Shown one piece after another: positions 1-9,698 of a DNA stretch of 64,000 bases. A program made the translations under genes and the position numbers. The stretch covers positions 307,067 to 371,066 of the forward strand of contig NZ_KB907246.1 in the NCBI RefSeq assembly GCF_000381905.1, written 5' to 3'. Source of the stretch: Paenibacillus fonticola DSM 21315 (lineage in GTDB: Bacteria; Bacillota; Bacilli; Paenibacillales; Paenibacillaceae). Below the pieces are notes generated by a model. The model saw only the letters and a program-made list of their open reading frames with translations, was not told where the DNA came from and searched no databases. Each line of letters opens with the position of its first letter. The first letter of the stretch is position 1.

Positions 1-486
1 CAGATGTAGGGATTGTGTATGAAAAATCATATAGAATCACTCACGTAGCAGCCAGATGTAGGGATTGTGTATGAAAAATAATATAGAATCACTAACGTAA
101 CAGTCAGATTTGGGATTGTATATGAAAAATCATATAGAATCACTCACGTAGCAGCCAGATGCAGAGATTATATATGAAATATCGTATAGAATCACTCAAT
201 CATATAGAATCACTAACGTAACAGTCAGATGTTGGGATTATATATGAAATATCGTATAGAATCACTCACGTAGCAGCCAGATGTAGGGATTATATATGAA
301 AAATCATATAGAATCACTCACGTAGCAGTCAGATGTGGGATTATATATGAAATATCGTATAGAATTACTCCCGTAGCAGCCAGATGTAGGGATTGTGTAT
401 GAAAAATCATATAGAATTACTCCCGTAGTAGCCAGATGTAGGGATTGTGTATGAAATATCGTACAGAACCACTCTTCCATAGCTGC
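1..486. repeat. 52-bp direct tandem repeat array, nine copies
   Basis: Nine head-to-tail units begin at 1, 53, 105, 156, 226, 278, 330, 381 and 433. Most are 51-54 bp. The unit at 156 is 70 bp because it carries an internal duplication of its CATATAGAATCACT part. Each unit holds a short inverted repeat, TATGA-n4-TCATA in some and TATGA-n4-TCGTA in others. The whole unit is repeated, so there are no unique spacers. The array runs off the left edge, and its full length and upstream neighbour are unknown. No credible gene overlaps it. Confidence 0.9.
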
Positions 487-900
487 CAATCCAAGCGGAA
501 CAGTACGGAAGTCCAATGCTGAGGTTGACGCTGAGACCGTACCGAGAGCTTTACCTGCTATGGAGACGAATTACTGAGACCGGCAGTTGCCGCATCGTAG
601 CGCCGACTTTATTGCCAAAACAAAATTCCTCCGAGCTATTTATCTCCTTACCTTCAAGCAATGGGCACTAGGTTCTAACTGTTTTTTTCTGCAAAAGTAA
701 ACCTAACAAGTACTGTCGGCGGATTGCCAGCAGTGCTTTGTTTTATTTTTCATTTCTTTATTTAACCTTCCTTGTCACCGGAGTTATCTTCGCCTTGCCG
801 GTCTCTCACATCGTATCGTCGCGAGCTGCGTTTAATGGCAAATGTCTGTTTGAATAACTTATCCTTCCGAGGTTACACTGAAATATATAGAGTACACCTC
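487..900. other. Gene-free stretch between repeat array and ctsR promoter
   Basis: I see no reading frame with a ribosome binding site or a recognisable product on either strand. The only element I can support is the terminator-like hairpin at 709-750. No tRNA or rRNA was recognised. Confidence 0.6.
709..750 (+). terminator. Probable intrinsic terminator of an upstream transcript
   Basis: The arms AGTACTG (709-715) and CAGTGCT (731-737) pair with one G-T wobble. An inner GGC/GCC pairing follows, and the T-rich tract TTGTTTTATTTTT comes after. It would end a plus-strand transcript entering from outside the window, and it isolates the ctsR promoter. Confidence 0.5.
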
Positions 901-928
901 TTGGCAAACAATAAAAATGTGATATAAT
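901..928 (+). promoter_or_regulatory. Promoter of the ctsR-mcsA-mcsB-clpC operon
   Basis: The -35 box TTGGCA is at 901-906 and the -10 box TATAAT at 923-928, with a 16-bp spacer. This is a good SigA-type promoter. Transcription should begin near 935, at the edge of the CtsR operator, giving a leader of about 460 nt before ctsR. Confidence 0.8.
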
Positions 929-936
929 AAATCCAA

Positions 937-958
937 AGTCAAAGAAAGTCAAAGTCAA
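937..958 (+). promoter_or_regulatory. CtsR operator
   Basis: The heptads AGTCAAA (937-943) and AGTCAAA (947-953) are separated by GAA. This matches the known CtsR box, RGTCAAA-NAN-RGTCAAA. A third partial heptad AGTCAA follows directly at 953-958. The site overlaps the predicted transcription start, so CtsR bound here should block its own operon until heat or McsB relieves it. Confidence 0.85.
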
Positions 959-1083
959 CAAACGTTAGCCAACACTGAATCATTGGGCCACTGAGTCACC
1001 AAGCATGAGTCACTTGCGCCACATGATCACAAGAGTTAAATGAGTCACAAAGTATGTGTTACAAGCATGAACATGAGTCACAA

Positions 1084-1294
1084 GCATGTGTCACGAGCAT
1101 AAATTATGAGCCGCGTGAATTACAAGGCATGTGTCACGAGCACAAATTATGAGCCGCGTGAGTCACAAGTATGTGTCACGAGCATAAATTATGAGCCGCG
1201 TGAGTCACAAGCATGTGTCACGAGCATAAATTATGGGCCGCGTGAATTACAAGCATGTGCCACGGGCATGAGTAACATGTATGAGCCACATGTA
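1084..1294. repeat. 42-bp tandem repeats in the ctsR leader
   Basis: Units start at 1084, 1127, 1169, 1211 and 1253 (43, 42, 42, 42 bp; the last copy degrades). The shared core contains GTGTCACGAGCATAAATTAT followed by GAGCCGCGTGA. Looser copies of GAGTCAC and CATG words extend to about 985 on the left and 1330 on the right. Because 42 is divisible by three, a short frame stays open through the array and reads a 14-residue repeat. It has no ribosome binding site and is probably not translated. The array lies wholly in the predicted untranslated leader of ctsR. Confidence 0.88.
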
Positions 1295-1398
1295 TGAGCC
1301 ACATGTATTACATGTACTACACGAATTACACGGGTAACTTGCCGGACGAGGCGGCATTTCGTGTCGGCTTTACGTTTGAGCATGGGAGGGATGTTTGA

Positions 1399-1857
1399 TT
1401 GCGTAATATCTCCGATATTATCGAAAAATATCTAAAGGGTATTTTGCATGAAAGTCCTGAAGGAACCGTTGAAATTCAGCGCAATGAACTGGCTGACCAA
1501 TTTTCCTGCGTACCTTCGCAAATTAACTATGTCATCAGTACCCGGTTTACTTTAGAGAAAGGGTACCTGGTGGAGAGCAAGCGGGGCGGCGGCGGTTATG
1601 TCCGGATTCGGCGCATTGAGCTGCCCGGACCGATCAGCCTGCACACACATTTGCATCAGACGATCGGGAATGAAATGGGTCAAACGGCAGCAGAGGGGCT
1701 AATATATCAATTGGAGGAAGCCCGTTTCCTCAGCAGCCGCGAAGCGGCACTCATGCGGGCAGCCATATCCAGAGAAGTGTTAATGATTAAGCTGCCGGAG
1801 CGGGATCGAATCCGGGCTAGAATTATGAAGGCTATGCTGATTTCGCTGCTAGGCTAA
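1399..1857 (+). CDS. ctsR: CtsR, repressor of class III stress genes
   Basis: This is a 152-residue DNA-binding repressor of clp-family genes. It should dimerise through a winged helix-turn-helix and bind the RGTCAAA direct repeats seen at 937-953 upstream of its own operon. The wing carries Arg62 followed by four glycines (63-66). In the family this is the heat-sensing glycine loop and the arginine that McsB phosphorylates. The start is TTG, eight bases after GGGAGGG. The nearby ATG at 1391 is out of frame, and family N-termini begin at this MRNISDII position. It is the first gene of a four-gene operon. Confidence 0.97.
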   Translation: MRNISDIIEKYLKGILHESPEGTVEIQRNELADQFSCVPSQINYVISTRFTLEKGYLVESKRGGGGYVRIRRIELPGPISLHTHLHQTIGNEMGQTAAEGLIYQLEEARFLSSREAALMRAAISREVLMIKLPERDRIRARIMKAMLISLLG

Positions 1858-1858
1858 A

Positions 1859-1888
1859 TGAGTCTATTTGAGTCTATCTGAGTCTATC
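1859..1888. repeat. Three 10-bp direct repeats between ctsR and mcsA
   Basis: TGAGTCTATT, TGAGTCTATC and TGAGTCTATC lie back to back. They begin just after the ctsR stop codon and end just before the mcsA ribosome binding site. They lengthen the intercistronic gap without an obvious function. Confidence 0.85.
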
Positions 1889-1910
1889 CAAGGTAAGGGA
1901 GGGACGTCCT

Positions 1911-2429
1911 ATGCTTTGTCAAGAATGCGGAAAACGACCCGCAACACTGCATTTTACTAAAATTGTAAACGGTGAAAAGACGGAGTTTCATATTTGCGAA
2001 GCCTGCGCCCGCGAGAAGGGCGAGCTTATTCCCGGAACATCCGGAGGATTTTCCATCCACAACCTGTTATCCGGTTTGCTGGATTTCGGACCAGGAGGTC
2101 AAGCTCAGGGGAATAAATCACCTGAACATCTTCGCTGCGAGGAATGCGGTCTGACCTATTCCCAGTTTAGCAAAATCGGGCGCTTCGGGTGCAGCTCCTG
2201 CTATAAATACTTCAATGACCGGCTGGATCCGCTGTTCAAACGGGTACACGGCAACACGATGCATGTGGGCAAAGTGCCTAAAAGAGTAGGAAGCCACATT
2301 CAAGTCAAGCGCAAGCTCGACGAGCTTCGTAAGGAGCTGCAGTACCGAATCCATCAGGAAGAGTTTGAAGAAGCGGCGGCTCTGCGGGATCAAATCCGCG
2401 AGCTTGAGAAGAACATTTCCGCAGAGTAG
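1911..2429 (+). CDS. mcsA: McsA, activator of the protein arginine kinase
   Basis: The 172-residue zinc protein partners and activates McsB and so controls CtsR release and ClpC delivery. Four CxxC pairs are visible: C3/C6, C29/C32, C76/C79 and C94/C97. A C-terminal UVR-type coiled coil (about residues 132-168, with EEFEEAAALRDQI) resembles the ClpC linker segment. The ATG follows GGGAGG. The stop overlaps the mcsB ribosome binding site, so the two proteins are probably made in step. Confidence 0.95.
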   Translation: MLCQECGKRPATLHFTKIVNGEKTEFHICEACAREKGELIPGTSGGFSIHNLLSGLLDFGPGGQAQGNKSPEHLRCEECGLTYSQFSKIGRFGCSSCYKYFNDRLDPLFKRVHGNTMHVGKVPKRVGSHIQVKRKLDELRKELQYRIHQEEFEEAAALRDQIRELEKNISAE

Positions 2430-2441
2430 GAGGAATGAGCG

Positions 2442-3500
2442 ATGACAAAACTTCGGTTTACAGAACAACCGCTGAGCGAATGGATGAGAAGCGGAGGCAA
2501 GGAGTCCGAAATCGTCATTAGCAGCCGTGTCCGAATTGCGCGAAATTTGCAGAATCAGCCCTTCCCCATGCTGGCTACCAACCAGCAGTCTGAGGAGGTG
2601 CTAAATCAGCTGCAGAGCGTACTGGAGGATGAGCAAATGGAGCAATTCGGCCAATTGTCTCCGATCCTTCTCGCAGAGCTGGATGAGCTTGATAAGAAGG
2701 TGCTGGTAGAGAAGCATTTGATCAGCCCGAATTTGGCTGGCGAATCCAGAAGCGGCGCGGTGTTCATTAGTGACGACGAAAGCTTGAGCATCATGGTGAA
2801 TGAAGAGGATCATTTGCGGATCCAATGCCTGTATCCTGGATTACAGATCGAAGAAGCCTGGGAAAAGGCCACCTCGGTGGACGATATTTTTGAAGCGCAT
2901 GTCGATTATGCTTTTGATGATAATCGCGGCTTTTTGACCAGTTGTCCTACCAACGTAGGAACCGGACTTAGGGCTTCTGTCATGATGCACTTGCCTGCAC
3001 TCGTGTTGACCCAGCAAATCAACCGCATCCTTTCAGCCGTCTCTCAGGTCGGTCTGACCGTACGCGGTATTTATGGTGAAGGAAGCGAAGCGACTGGGAA
3101 CTTGTTTCAAATCTCAAATCAGATTACACTGGGACAAAGCGAATCTGAAATTATAGAAAATTTGTACAGTGTCGTAATGCAAATCATTGAGCATGAGAAG
3201 TCATCCAGGGAGAGATTAATGTCAGAATCCCGCCTGCGGATGACGGACCGGGTGATGCGTTCCTATGGGATATTGTCCTATGCGGCGGTTATCGATTCCA
3301 AGGAAGCGGCCCAGCGATTGTCCGATGTCAGATTAGGCGTAGACCTCGGCTTGATCGATAATTTGTCCGTGCAGGTATTAAATGAATTGAATGTGTTGAC
3401 TCAGCCTGGATTTTTGCAGAAGAAATTTCAGGTAAGCATGTCTCCGGGCGAACGCGATATGTATCGCGCCAAGCTCATTCGTGAGCAATTGGGTAAATAA
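2442..3500 (+). CDS. mcsB: McsB, protein-arginine kinase
   Basis: The 352-residue phosphagen-kinase homologue phosphorylates arginines on CtsR and on damaged proteins, marking the latter for ClpC-ClpP. The ATP/guanidino signature SSRVRIARN is at 27-35. The active-site segment CPTNVGTG begins at C168. The RDxxRA motif (RDMYRA), known as the allosteric phospho-arginine pocket, is near the C-terminus, about residues 338-343. Length and all key motifs fit a full active kinase. The start ATG lies 12 nt after the mcsA stop, with TAGGAGGA as ribosome binding site. Confidence 0.96.
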   Translation: MTKLRFTEQPLSEWMRSGGKESEIVISSRVRIARNLQNQPFPMLATNQQSEEVLNQLQSVLEDEQMEQFGQLSPILLAELDELDKKVLVEKHLISPNLAGESRSGAVFISDDESLSIMVNEEDHLRIQCLYPGLQIEEAWEKATSVDDIFEAHVDYAFDDNRGFLTSCPTNVGTGLRASVMMHLPALVLTQQINRILSAVSQVGLTVRGIYGEGSEATGNLFQISNQITLGQSESEIIENLYSVVMQIIEHEKSSRERLMSESRLRMTDRVMRSYGILSYAAVIDSKEAAQRLSDVRLGVDLGLIDNLSVQVLNELNVLTQPGFLQKKFQVSMSPGERDMYRAKLIREQLGK

Positions 3501-3570
3501 AAGAAACAATGTAAAGGAAATAACGTAAAAAGAAACTACGCAAAGATAACATTCATGGAGGTGTAGGAGT

Positions 3571-6018
3571 ATGATGTTTGGAAGATTTACAGAGCGTGCC
3601 CAGAAGGTATTGGCACTCGCCCAAGAAGAAGCCGTACGGCTTGGACATAACAATATTGGTACAGAGCATATTTTACTTGGATTAATCCGTGAAGGCGAAG
3701 GGATTGCCGCCAAGGCGCTGATCGGTCTTGGACTCGGACTGGAGAAAATTCAGGATGAAGTTGAGACGCTAATCGGCCGCGGACAAGAGCAGCCGACGAA
3801 TATTGCCTATACACCGAGAGCGAAGAAAGTTATCGAGTTGTCCATGGATGAGGCCCGTAAGCTGGGTCATACGTATGTAGGCACTGAGCATATATTGCTC
3901 GGCCTGATCCGGGAAGGCGAGGGTGTGGCTGCGCGCGTGCTGAACAACCTCGGCATCAGCCTGAACAAGGCGCGCCAGCAAGTGCTGCAGCTGCTTGGAA
4001 GCAGCGAGGCGGTTTCCAGTCATCACGGCACCCAGCCTAATGTAAATACGCCAACCCTCGACAGCTTGGCGCGTGACTTGACGGTGTCGGCCAAAGAGAG
4101 CAATCTCGACCCGGTCATCGGCAGAAGCAAAGAAATCGAACGCGTCATTCAAGTTTTGAGCCGCCGGACGAAGAACAATCCAGTGCTGATCGGTGAGCCG
4201 GGTGTAGGGAAGACGGCGATTGCCGAAGGCCTGGCCCAGAAAATCATCAACAACGAAATTCCGGAAACCCTCCGCGATAAAAGAGTAATGACGCTCGATA
4301 TGGGTTCAGTTGTAGCCGGCACGAAATATCGGGGCGAATTTGAAGATCGGCTGAAAAAAATTATGGATGAAATCCGCCAAGCCGGGAACATCATTTTGTT
4401 TATCGACGAACTGCATACATTAATCGGCGCAGGCGGAGCAGAGGGAGCGATCGACGCCTCCAACATTCTGAAGCCGGCACTGGCGCGCGGCGAGCTGCAA
4501 TGCATCGGTGCAACGACGCTGGATGAATACCGCAAATATATCGAGAAGGACGCCGCTCTCGAGCGCCGCTTCCAGCCGATTACGGTTGATCAGCCTTCGG
4601 TAGACGAAGCGATTCAAATTTTACATGGACTGCGTGACCGTTATGAGGCGCACCACCGGGTTAAAATTACCGACGAGGCCATTGAACAGGCGGTGAAGCT
4701 GTCTGACCGGTATATCCAGGACCGTTTCCTGCCGGATAAAGCGATTGACCTGATCGATGAGGCAGGCTCTAAAGTAAGGCTCAACTCTTACACGGTTCCG
4801 CCTAACCTGAAGCAGCTCGAAAGCCGTCTGGAAGATATCCGCAAAGAGAAGGACGCTGCCGTGCAAAGCCAGGAGTTTGAGAAGGCTGCGGCACTGCGTG
4901 ACACGGAACAGAAAATCCGCGAAGAGCTGGACGTCACGAAAAACCAGTGGAAAGAGAAGCAGGGCCGTACCGATTCCGAGGTTACGCCGGAGGATATCGC
5001 TCAGGTGGTAGCCAGTTGGACCGGTATTCCGGTAAACAAGCTGAAGGAAGAGGAGACAGAGCGTCTGCTTAATATGGAGCAAATCCTGCATGAGCGGGTG
5101 ATCGGCCAGGCAGAAGCGGTTAAAGCGGTCAGCCGGGCGATTCGCCGGGCCCGCGCCGGATTGAAAGATCCAAAGCGGCCGATGGGATCCTTTATTTTCC
5201 TTGGTCCTACGGGAGTCGGGAAGACCGAGTTGGCCCGCGCCCTCGCAGAAGCGATGTTTGGCGACGAGAATGCGGTAATCCGGATCGACATGTCCGAGTA
5301 TATGGAGAAACATTCGACAGCCCGTCTGGTCGGTGCTCCTCCGGGATACGTCGGTTATGAGGAAGGCGGACAACTGACGGAGAAGGTGCGCCGCAAGCCA
5401 TATTCCGTTGTGCTGCTGGATGAAATCGAGAAAGCTCACCCCGAAGTATTCAACATTCTGCTTCAGGTGCTGGAAGATGGCCGTTTGACCGATTCCAAGG
5501 GCCGTGTTGTTGATTTCCGCAATACGCTGATCATCCTGACCTCGAACGTCGGGGCGGAAGCGATCAGACGCAATACGCGGCTCGGCTTCACCGCAGTGGA
5601 GGATTCGGGGGCCGATTACGACAATATGAAGGGGAAAGTAATGGAAGAGCTCAAGAAGAGCTTCCGTCCGGAGTTTTTGAACCGGATCGACGAGATTATC
5701 GTGTTCCATTCCCTCGACCAATCGCACATCGGCGAAATTGTATCGCTCATGGCAGAGGAGTTGCGTAAACGGCTGCACGAATACGATGTAGATTTCGTCT
5801 TGACCGATCAAGCGAAGGAATTCCTCGCTAAAGAAGGCTTCGATCCGGCATATGGCGCACGTCCGCTTCGCCGGGCGATTCAGAAGCATATCGAGGATCG
5901 CCTGTCTGAAGAGCTGCTGACCGGCAATGTGCAGAAGGGCGATGCCCTGACCATTGACGTGGAAGATGGCGGCCTATCCGTCAAAAAGACAGGAGCCTTC
6001 GTAAAAAGCGACAAGTAA
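3571..6018 (+). CDS. clpC: ClpC, AAA+ unfoldase subunit of the ClpCP protease
   Basis: The 815-residue Hsp100 ATPase unfolds substrates and feeds them to ClpP; McsB and other adaptors supply clients. Two Clp N-repeats occupy about 1-145. The first AAA+ module has Walker A GEPGVGKT (208-215) and Walker B LFIDE. A UVR-like M-domain lies at about 410-470. The second AAA+ module has GPTGVGKT (545-552). The loop RNTRLGF near residue 670 fits the position of the ClpP-docking LGF/VGF tripeptide. Two adjacent ATGs follow GGAGGTG; the first is taken. It is the last gene of the ctsR operon. ClpP is not in the window. Confidence 0.98.
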   Translation: MMFGRFTERAQKVLALAQEEAVRLGHNNIGTEHILLGLIREGEGIAAKALIGLGLGLEKIQDEVETLIGRGQEQPTNIAYTPRAKKVIELSMDEARKLGHTYVGTEHILLGLIREGEGVAARVLNNLGISLNKARQQVLQLLGSSEAVSSHHGTQPNVNTPTLDSLARDLTVSAKESNLDPVIGRSKEIERVIQVLSRRTKNNPVLIGEPGVGKTAIAEGLAQKIINNEIPETLRDKRVMTLDMGSVVAGTKYRGEFEDRLKKIMDEIRQAGNIILFIDELHTLIGAGGAEGAIDASNILKPALARGELQCIGATTLDEYRKYIEKDAALERRFQPITVDQPSVDEAIQILHGLRDRYEAHHRVKITDEAIEQAVKLSDRYIQDRFLPDKAIDLIDEAGSKVRLNSYTVPPNLKQLESRLEDIRKEKDAAVQSQEFEKAAALRDTEQKIREELDVTKNQWKEKQGRTDSEVTPEDIAQVVASWTGIPVNKLKEEETERLLNMEQILHERVIGQAEAVKAVSRAIRRARAGLKDPKRPMGSFIFLGPTGVGKTELARALAEAMFGDENAVIRIDMSEYMEKHSTARLVGAPPGYVGYEEGGQLTEKVRRKPYSVVLLDEIEKAHPEVFNILLQVLEDGRLTDSKGRVVDFRNTLIILTSNVGAEAIRRNTRLGFTAVEDSGADYDNMKGKVMEELKKSFRPEFLNRIDEIIVFHSLDQSHIGEIVSLMAEELRKRLHEYDVDFVLTDQAKEFLAKEGFDPAYGARPLRRAIQKHIEDRLSEELLTGNVQKGDALTIDVEDGGLSVKKTGAFVKSDK

Positions 6019-6144
6019 CAAGCGATAAGTAAGAATTAAGGAGCAAGAAAGCAGCAAGTAAGATGCAGCAAGTATGAATAATCACTAAGTAAGAAGTGAT
6101 AAGTAAGATCAACAAGCAAGAAAGCAACACTCAAAGCGATAGAA
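6019..6144. repeat. Degenerate AAGTAAG/CAAGCAAG low-complexity spacer
   Basis: The sequence after the clpC stop is a loose tandem of AAGTAAG, AGCAAG and GATAAGTAAG words with almost no other content. The run stops where the clpC terminator begins. No gene is evident here. Confidence 0.7.
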
Positions 6145-6190
6145 AAAAGACAGCTTTAGGAAGCAAGTGCTCCCTAAAGCTGTCTTTTCT
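6145..6190 (+). terminator. Intrinsic terminator after clpC
   Basis: A 16-bp stem pairs AAAAGACAGCTTTAGG (6145-6160) with its exact complement (6173-6188) around a 12-nt loop. A T-rich tail follows. It ends the ctsR-clpC operon. The A-rich left flank may let it work on both strands. Confidence 0.9.
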
Positions 6191-6397
6191 TTGCTCCAAT
6201 GCTGTTACCTTTTTTGCGAATCCAGGAAAAATAATCGTGAATTTGGATCGGCGTCAGCCGGGCGATTCCCATATTTACACAAACCCAGCGAAAAACCTTT
6301 ACGTTAAATCTGAAACAATGGTAAACTTTGAGTGTTACCCTTAGTGGTTCGAGCTGCAAGGTTTGTCAAATTTTGCAGATATAATAAGGAGAGAGAA

Positions 6398-7765
6398 ATG
6401 GTTAAAGTAAAGACGAAGTTTTTTTGTACTGAATGCGGATACGAATCGCCAAAATGGTATGGAAAATGCCCAGGCTGCGGTTCATGGAATTCCATGGTCG
6501 AAGAAACGGAGAAGGTTGTAAAGACGCAAGGGATGTCCTCGGGTTTATTTCATACGAAAGAAAAGCCGCTTCCCATCATAAATATAGAAAGTGACAAAGA
6601 GCCGCGAATTGTTACCGGAATCGGGGAACTGAACCGCGTGCTGGGAGGTGGAGTTGTTCCGGGGTCATTAGTTCTTGTAGGCGGCGATCCCGGGATCGGC
6701 AAATCAACACTGCTGCTACAGACGTCGCACGAGATGGCCAAGGAGGGACTAAGGGTCCTGTATATTTCCGGAGAGGAGTCGATCCGCCAGACGAAGCTGA
6801 GAGCGGAAAGGCTGGGCGCCTTGTCACCGGAGCTCTATGTACTCTGTGAGAGCGACATGGAATCCATCGAAGCGTCGATCGATGATTTGAAGCCGGACTT
6901 TCTCGTCATCGACTCAATCCAAACCGTATACTTGCCGGAGGTGACCAGTGCGCCGGGCAGCGTCTCCCAAGTACGGGAATGTACAGCGCGCTTCATGCGC
7001 ATTGCCAAAGGGCAAGGAATTGCCACTGTGCTGGTCGGACATGTGACCAAGGAAGGGGCAATCGCCGGGCCGCGGCTGCTGGAGCATATGGTGGACTGCG
7101 TCCTCTATTTCGAGGGAGAACGGCACCATTCTTACCGGCTTTTGCGAGCGGTCAAAAACCGTTTCGGTTCCACAAACGAAATCGGGATTTTCGAAATGAA
7201 CGAATCCGGCTTAACAGAGGTTATCAATCCCTCGGAATTGTTTCTCTCCGAACGCCCGCTTGGCGTGTCCGGTTCCACTGTTGTAGCCAGCATGGAAGGG
7301 ACGCGTCCGATGCTGGTGGAACTGCAGGCTTTAATTGCTGCGACGCATTTTCCATCCCCGCGGCGGATGGCCACCGGGGTCGATCATCACCGGATGGGGC
7401 TTATTATCGCCGTACTGGAGAAGCGAATGGGCATGTTCCTGCAAAATCAGGACGCCTATGTTAACTTGGCTGGCGGAGTGAAGCTGGATGAACCAGCAGT
7501 CGACCTGGCGATCGCTGTCAGCATTGCCTCAAGCTTCCGGGATTTGCCGACCAAGCCGGATGATGTCATCTTTGGGGAAGTCGGCTTGACAGGGGAAGTT
7601 CGGGCCGTCTCCAGAGCGGAACAAAGAGTAAGAGAAGCAGCCAAGCTCGGCTTCAAACGGGTTATTCTTCCCGAGAAGAGCATGAAGGGGTGGCAAAGCC
7701 CGTCAGGCATTCAATTGATTGGTGTCAATACCGTTGCAGATGCGCTAACTGTTGCGTTAGATTAG
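6398..7765 (+). CDS. radA: RadA, DNA branch-migration ATPase
   Basis: The 455-residue RecA-like protein promotes branch migration and D-loop extension during recombinational repair. It has an N-terminal zinc finger (C10/C13, C24/C27), Walker [11 protein letters not shown] (95-104), the RadA-specific KNRFG motif (253-257) and a C-terminal Lon-protease-like domain without protease function. The ATG at 6398 follows AAGGAGAGA and gives the usual family length. An in-frame ATG 66 nt upstream would add 22 non-conserved residues and lacks a binding site. disA follows 15 nt later; RadA is reported to restrain DisA in B. subtilis. Confidence 0.96.
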   Translation: MVKVKTKFFCTECGYESPKWYGKCPGCGSWNSMVEETEKVVKTQGMSSGLFHTKEKPLPIINIESDKEPRIVTGIGELNRVLGGGVVPGSLVLVGGDPGIGKSTLLLQTSHEMAKEGLRVLYISGEESIRQTKLRAERLGALSPELYVLCESDMESIEASIDDLKPDFLVIDSIQTVYLPEVTSAPGSVSQVRECTARFMRIAKGQGIATVLVGHVTKEGAIAGPRLLEHMVDCVLYFEGERHHSYRLLRAVKNRFGSTNEIGIFEMNESGLTEVINPSELFLSERPLGVSGSTVVASMEGTRPMLVELQALIAATHFPSPRRMATGVDHHRMGLIIAVLEKRMGMFLQNQDAYVNLAGGVKLDEPAVDLAIAVSIASSFRDLPTKPDDVIFGEVGLTGEVRAVSRAEQRVREAAKLGFKRVILPEKSMKGWQSPSGIQLIGVNTVADALTVALD

Positions 7766-7780
7766 GGGGCATTAGAACTC

Positions 7781-8857
7781 ATGAAAGAAACTACCCATGC
7801 GGAGAAAATGAACGACTTACTTCGGCTCGTTGCACCAGGCACCGCTTTTCGCGACGGACTGGAGAATGTGCTCCGGGCTAAGACAGGCGGACTGATCGTA
7901 GTGGGATACAGCCCAGAGGTAATGGAAGTGGTTGAAGGGGGGTTCTCCATTAACTGTGACTTCTCCCCGAACTACTTATACGAACTGGCTAAGATGGACG
8001 GGGCAATCATTATGAGCGAGGATTTGAAAAGAATTCTGTATGCGAACACCCAGCTCATTCCAGATTCCTCTATCTCATCATCAGAGACGGGAATTCGCCA
8101 CCGGACCGCAGAGCGTGTGGCGAAGCAGACGGGTAAGCTTGTCGTCTCGATTTCGCAACGACGGAACATTATAACGCTGTATCAGGGCGGGCTACGGTAT
8201 TCACTCAAGGAAATCGGAGTCATACTTACGAAAGCGAACCAGGCGATTCAGACGCTTGAGAAATATAGAGCTGTACTCAATCAGGCACTAACGAATTTAA
8301 CGGCTTCGGAGTTTGAAGAGCTTGTTTCCGTGCCGGAGGTAATTAATGTTATCCAGCGGGTCGAGATGGTCATCCGAATAAAAATGGAGATCAAGCGCTT
8401 CATTAACGAGCTTGGTTCCGAAGGCCGCCTAATCAGTATGCAAATGGAGGAACTGGTTAGCAATATGGAGGAAGAAGCCTGGCTATTATACAAAGACTAT
8501 GCTAAGGACGATCATGATGAGGCCATTCGCGAAATTATTCTTGGTTTGAAGCGTTCCAGTGACGATGAACTGCTGGAAATAAGCCATATTTCGCGATTGC
8601 TTGGTTACCCAGCCTCTGCCGCCATGTCCGAAGATTTGATATCTCCTCGGGGATACCGCGTACTCAACAAGATTCCACGATTGCCAAACGTTATTATCCA
8701 TAATCTTGTTGAACGTTTTAAGGAGCTTCCTGGCGTGCTGATGGCGACAATCGATGAGCTGGATGAAGTGGATGGTATTGGGGAAGTAAGAGCAAGAACG
8801 ATTAAAGAAGGTCTGAAGAGACTGCAGGAACAAGCGTTCATTGACAGACAAATTTAA
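7781..8857 (+). CDS. disA: DisA, DNA-integrity-scanning diadenylate cyclase
   Basis: The 358-residue octameric enzyme makes cyclic di-AMP from two ATP and slows synthesis at branched DNA, reporting damage before sporulation or replication. The DAC domain holds the catalytic DGA (73-75) and RHR (106-108) motifs. A helical spine follows, and the C-terminal 60 residues carry a helix-hairpin-helix DNA-binding domain ([16 protein letters not shown]). Length equals the family norm. It sits directly behind radA and is probably co-transcribed. Confidence 0.97.
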   Translation: MKETTHAEKMNDLLRLVAPGTAFRDGLENVLRAKTGGLIVVGYSPEVMEVVEGGFSINCDFSPNYLYELAKMDGAIIMSEDLKRILYANTQLIPDSSISSSETGIRHRTAERVAKQTGKLVVSISQRRNIITLYQGGLRYSLKEIGVILTKANQAIQTLEKYRAVLNQALTNLTASEFEELVSVPEVINVIQRVEMVIRIKMEIKRFINELGSEGRLISMQMEELVSNMEEEAWLLYKDYAKDDHDEAIREIILGLKRSSDDELLEISHISRLLGYPASAAMSEDLISPRGYRVLNKIPRLPNVIIHNLVERFKELPGVLMATIDELDEVDGIGEVRARTIKEGLKRLQEQAFIDRQI

Positions 8858-8924
8858 TTAAAAACACCCCATTATCCGATATAATTATAATTATTATTAT
8901 TGGAAATTTATCCGAGGTGAAGAG

Positions 8925-9656
8925 ATGTTTACGAAATCACTTCCAAATGTGTGTACCCTTGGCAACCTGTTTCTCGGGATGTTATCCATTATTTTCGCAT
9001 TTGAGGGGAAATACAGCATGGCCGCGATTATGGTCATCGTAGCTATGCTGCTCGATGGATTGGATGGACGAGTAGCGCGTGCCTTGAATGCGCAGAGCGA
9101 ATTTGGCAAAGAACTGGACTCCTTATCCGATGTTATATCCTTTGGCGTTGCGCCTGCGATTTTGATGTACACGATCGCTTTCAGCAGCATCCAACCCGGA
9201 CTCGCCTGGGCGATCACCGCGATCTTCCCGATGTGCGGCGCGCTGAGGCTGGCTCGCTTCAATGTTCGGAAGGGCGTGCCTGGTTATTTTATCGGACTGC
9301 CGATCCCTGCCGCAGGCGGGGTTATAGCAACGTTGTCCTTATTTCATAAAAATATTACGGCTCCATATTTTATCTTTGGAATTATACTCGTTTCATACTT
9401 GATGGTCAGCTCCGTCAAATATCCGAACTTCAAAAAGATCGGTCTTCCCAAAAAGGGAGTGATGCTGGCTCCGCTGGTCGTTATTTTTGCGGTCACCATT
9501 GCGGTGGTATTTCCAGAGGAATTATCGAAATTGATATTCATACCGCTTGTTCTTTATGCTGCTTATGGGATTAAGCAGACTTTCGACAAATTGCTTCGCC
9601 GCAGCAAGCAAGCGGAAGAGGAAGAGGCGGAGGAAGCCTACAACACCAAGCGATGA
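8925..9656 (+). CDS. pssA: CDP-diacylglycerol-serine O-phosphatidyltransferase
   Basis: The 243-residue integral membrane enzyme makes phosphatidylserine from CDP-diacylglycerol and serine, the precursor of phosphatidylethanolamine. The CDP-alcohol phosphotransferase signature is complete: D44-G-x-D47-G-R-x-A51-R52, then G61-x3-D65-x3-D69. Several hydrophobic spans follow, and the protein ends in an acidic tail rich in Glu. The start follows CCGAGGTGAAGAG. Substrate choice (serine rather than inositol or glycerol phosphate) is inferred from overall similarity to Firmicute PssA. It is the last plus-strand gene before the reversed block. Confidence 0.9.
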   Translation: MFTKSLPNVCTLGNLFLGMLSIIFAFEGKYSMAAIMVIVAMLLDGLDGRVARALNAQSEFGKELDSLSDVISFGVAPAILMYTIAFSSIQPGLAWAITAIFPMCGALRLARFNVRKGVPGYFIGLPIPAAGGVIATLSLFHKNITAPYFIFGIILVSYLMVSSVKYPNFKKIGLPKKGVMLAPLVVIFAVTIAVVFPEELSKLIFIPLVLYAAYGIKQTFDKLLRRSKQAEEEEAEEAYNTKR

Positions 9657-9698
9657 CAGGACCAATGTCCGAATATGGACAGTCTGAACGATGAATTC

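Noticed and set aside
1-486. CRISPR array
   Set aside because: The entire unit repeats; there are no unique spacers between constant repeats, and no cas gene is present.
304-516. Minus-strand 70-residue reading frame
   Set aside because: It is only the translation of the 52-bp array and has no binding site or family resemblance.
1106-1297. 63-residue repeat protein encoded in the ctsR leader
   Set aside because: No ribosome binding site precedes the ATG, and the open frame follows simply from a 42-nt period. Kept only as a finding about the repeat.
4621-5889. Long antisense frames opposite clpC (and similar ones opposite rpoB, rpoC, cysS and fusA)
   Set aside because: These arise from codon bias on the coding strand; none has a binding site or a plausible protein.
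6096-6344. 82-residue frame after clpC
   Set aside because: It runs through the low-complexity spacer and the clpC terminator stem.
6380-6385. TATAAT as a radA promoter
   Set aside because: A -35 candidate TTGTCA lies only 11 bp upstream, and the start would fall inside the ribosome binding site.
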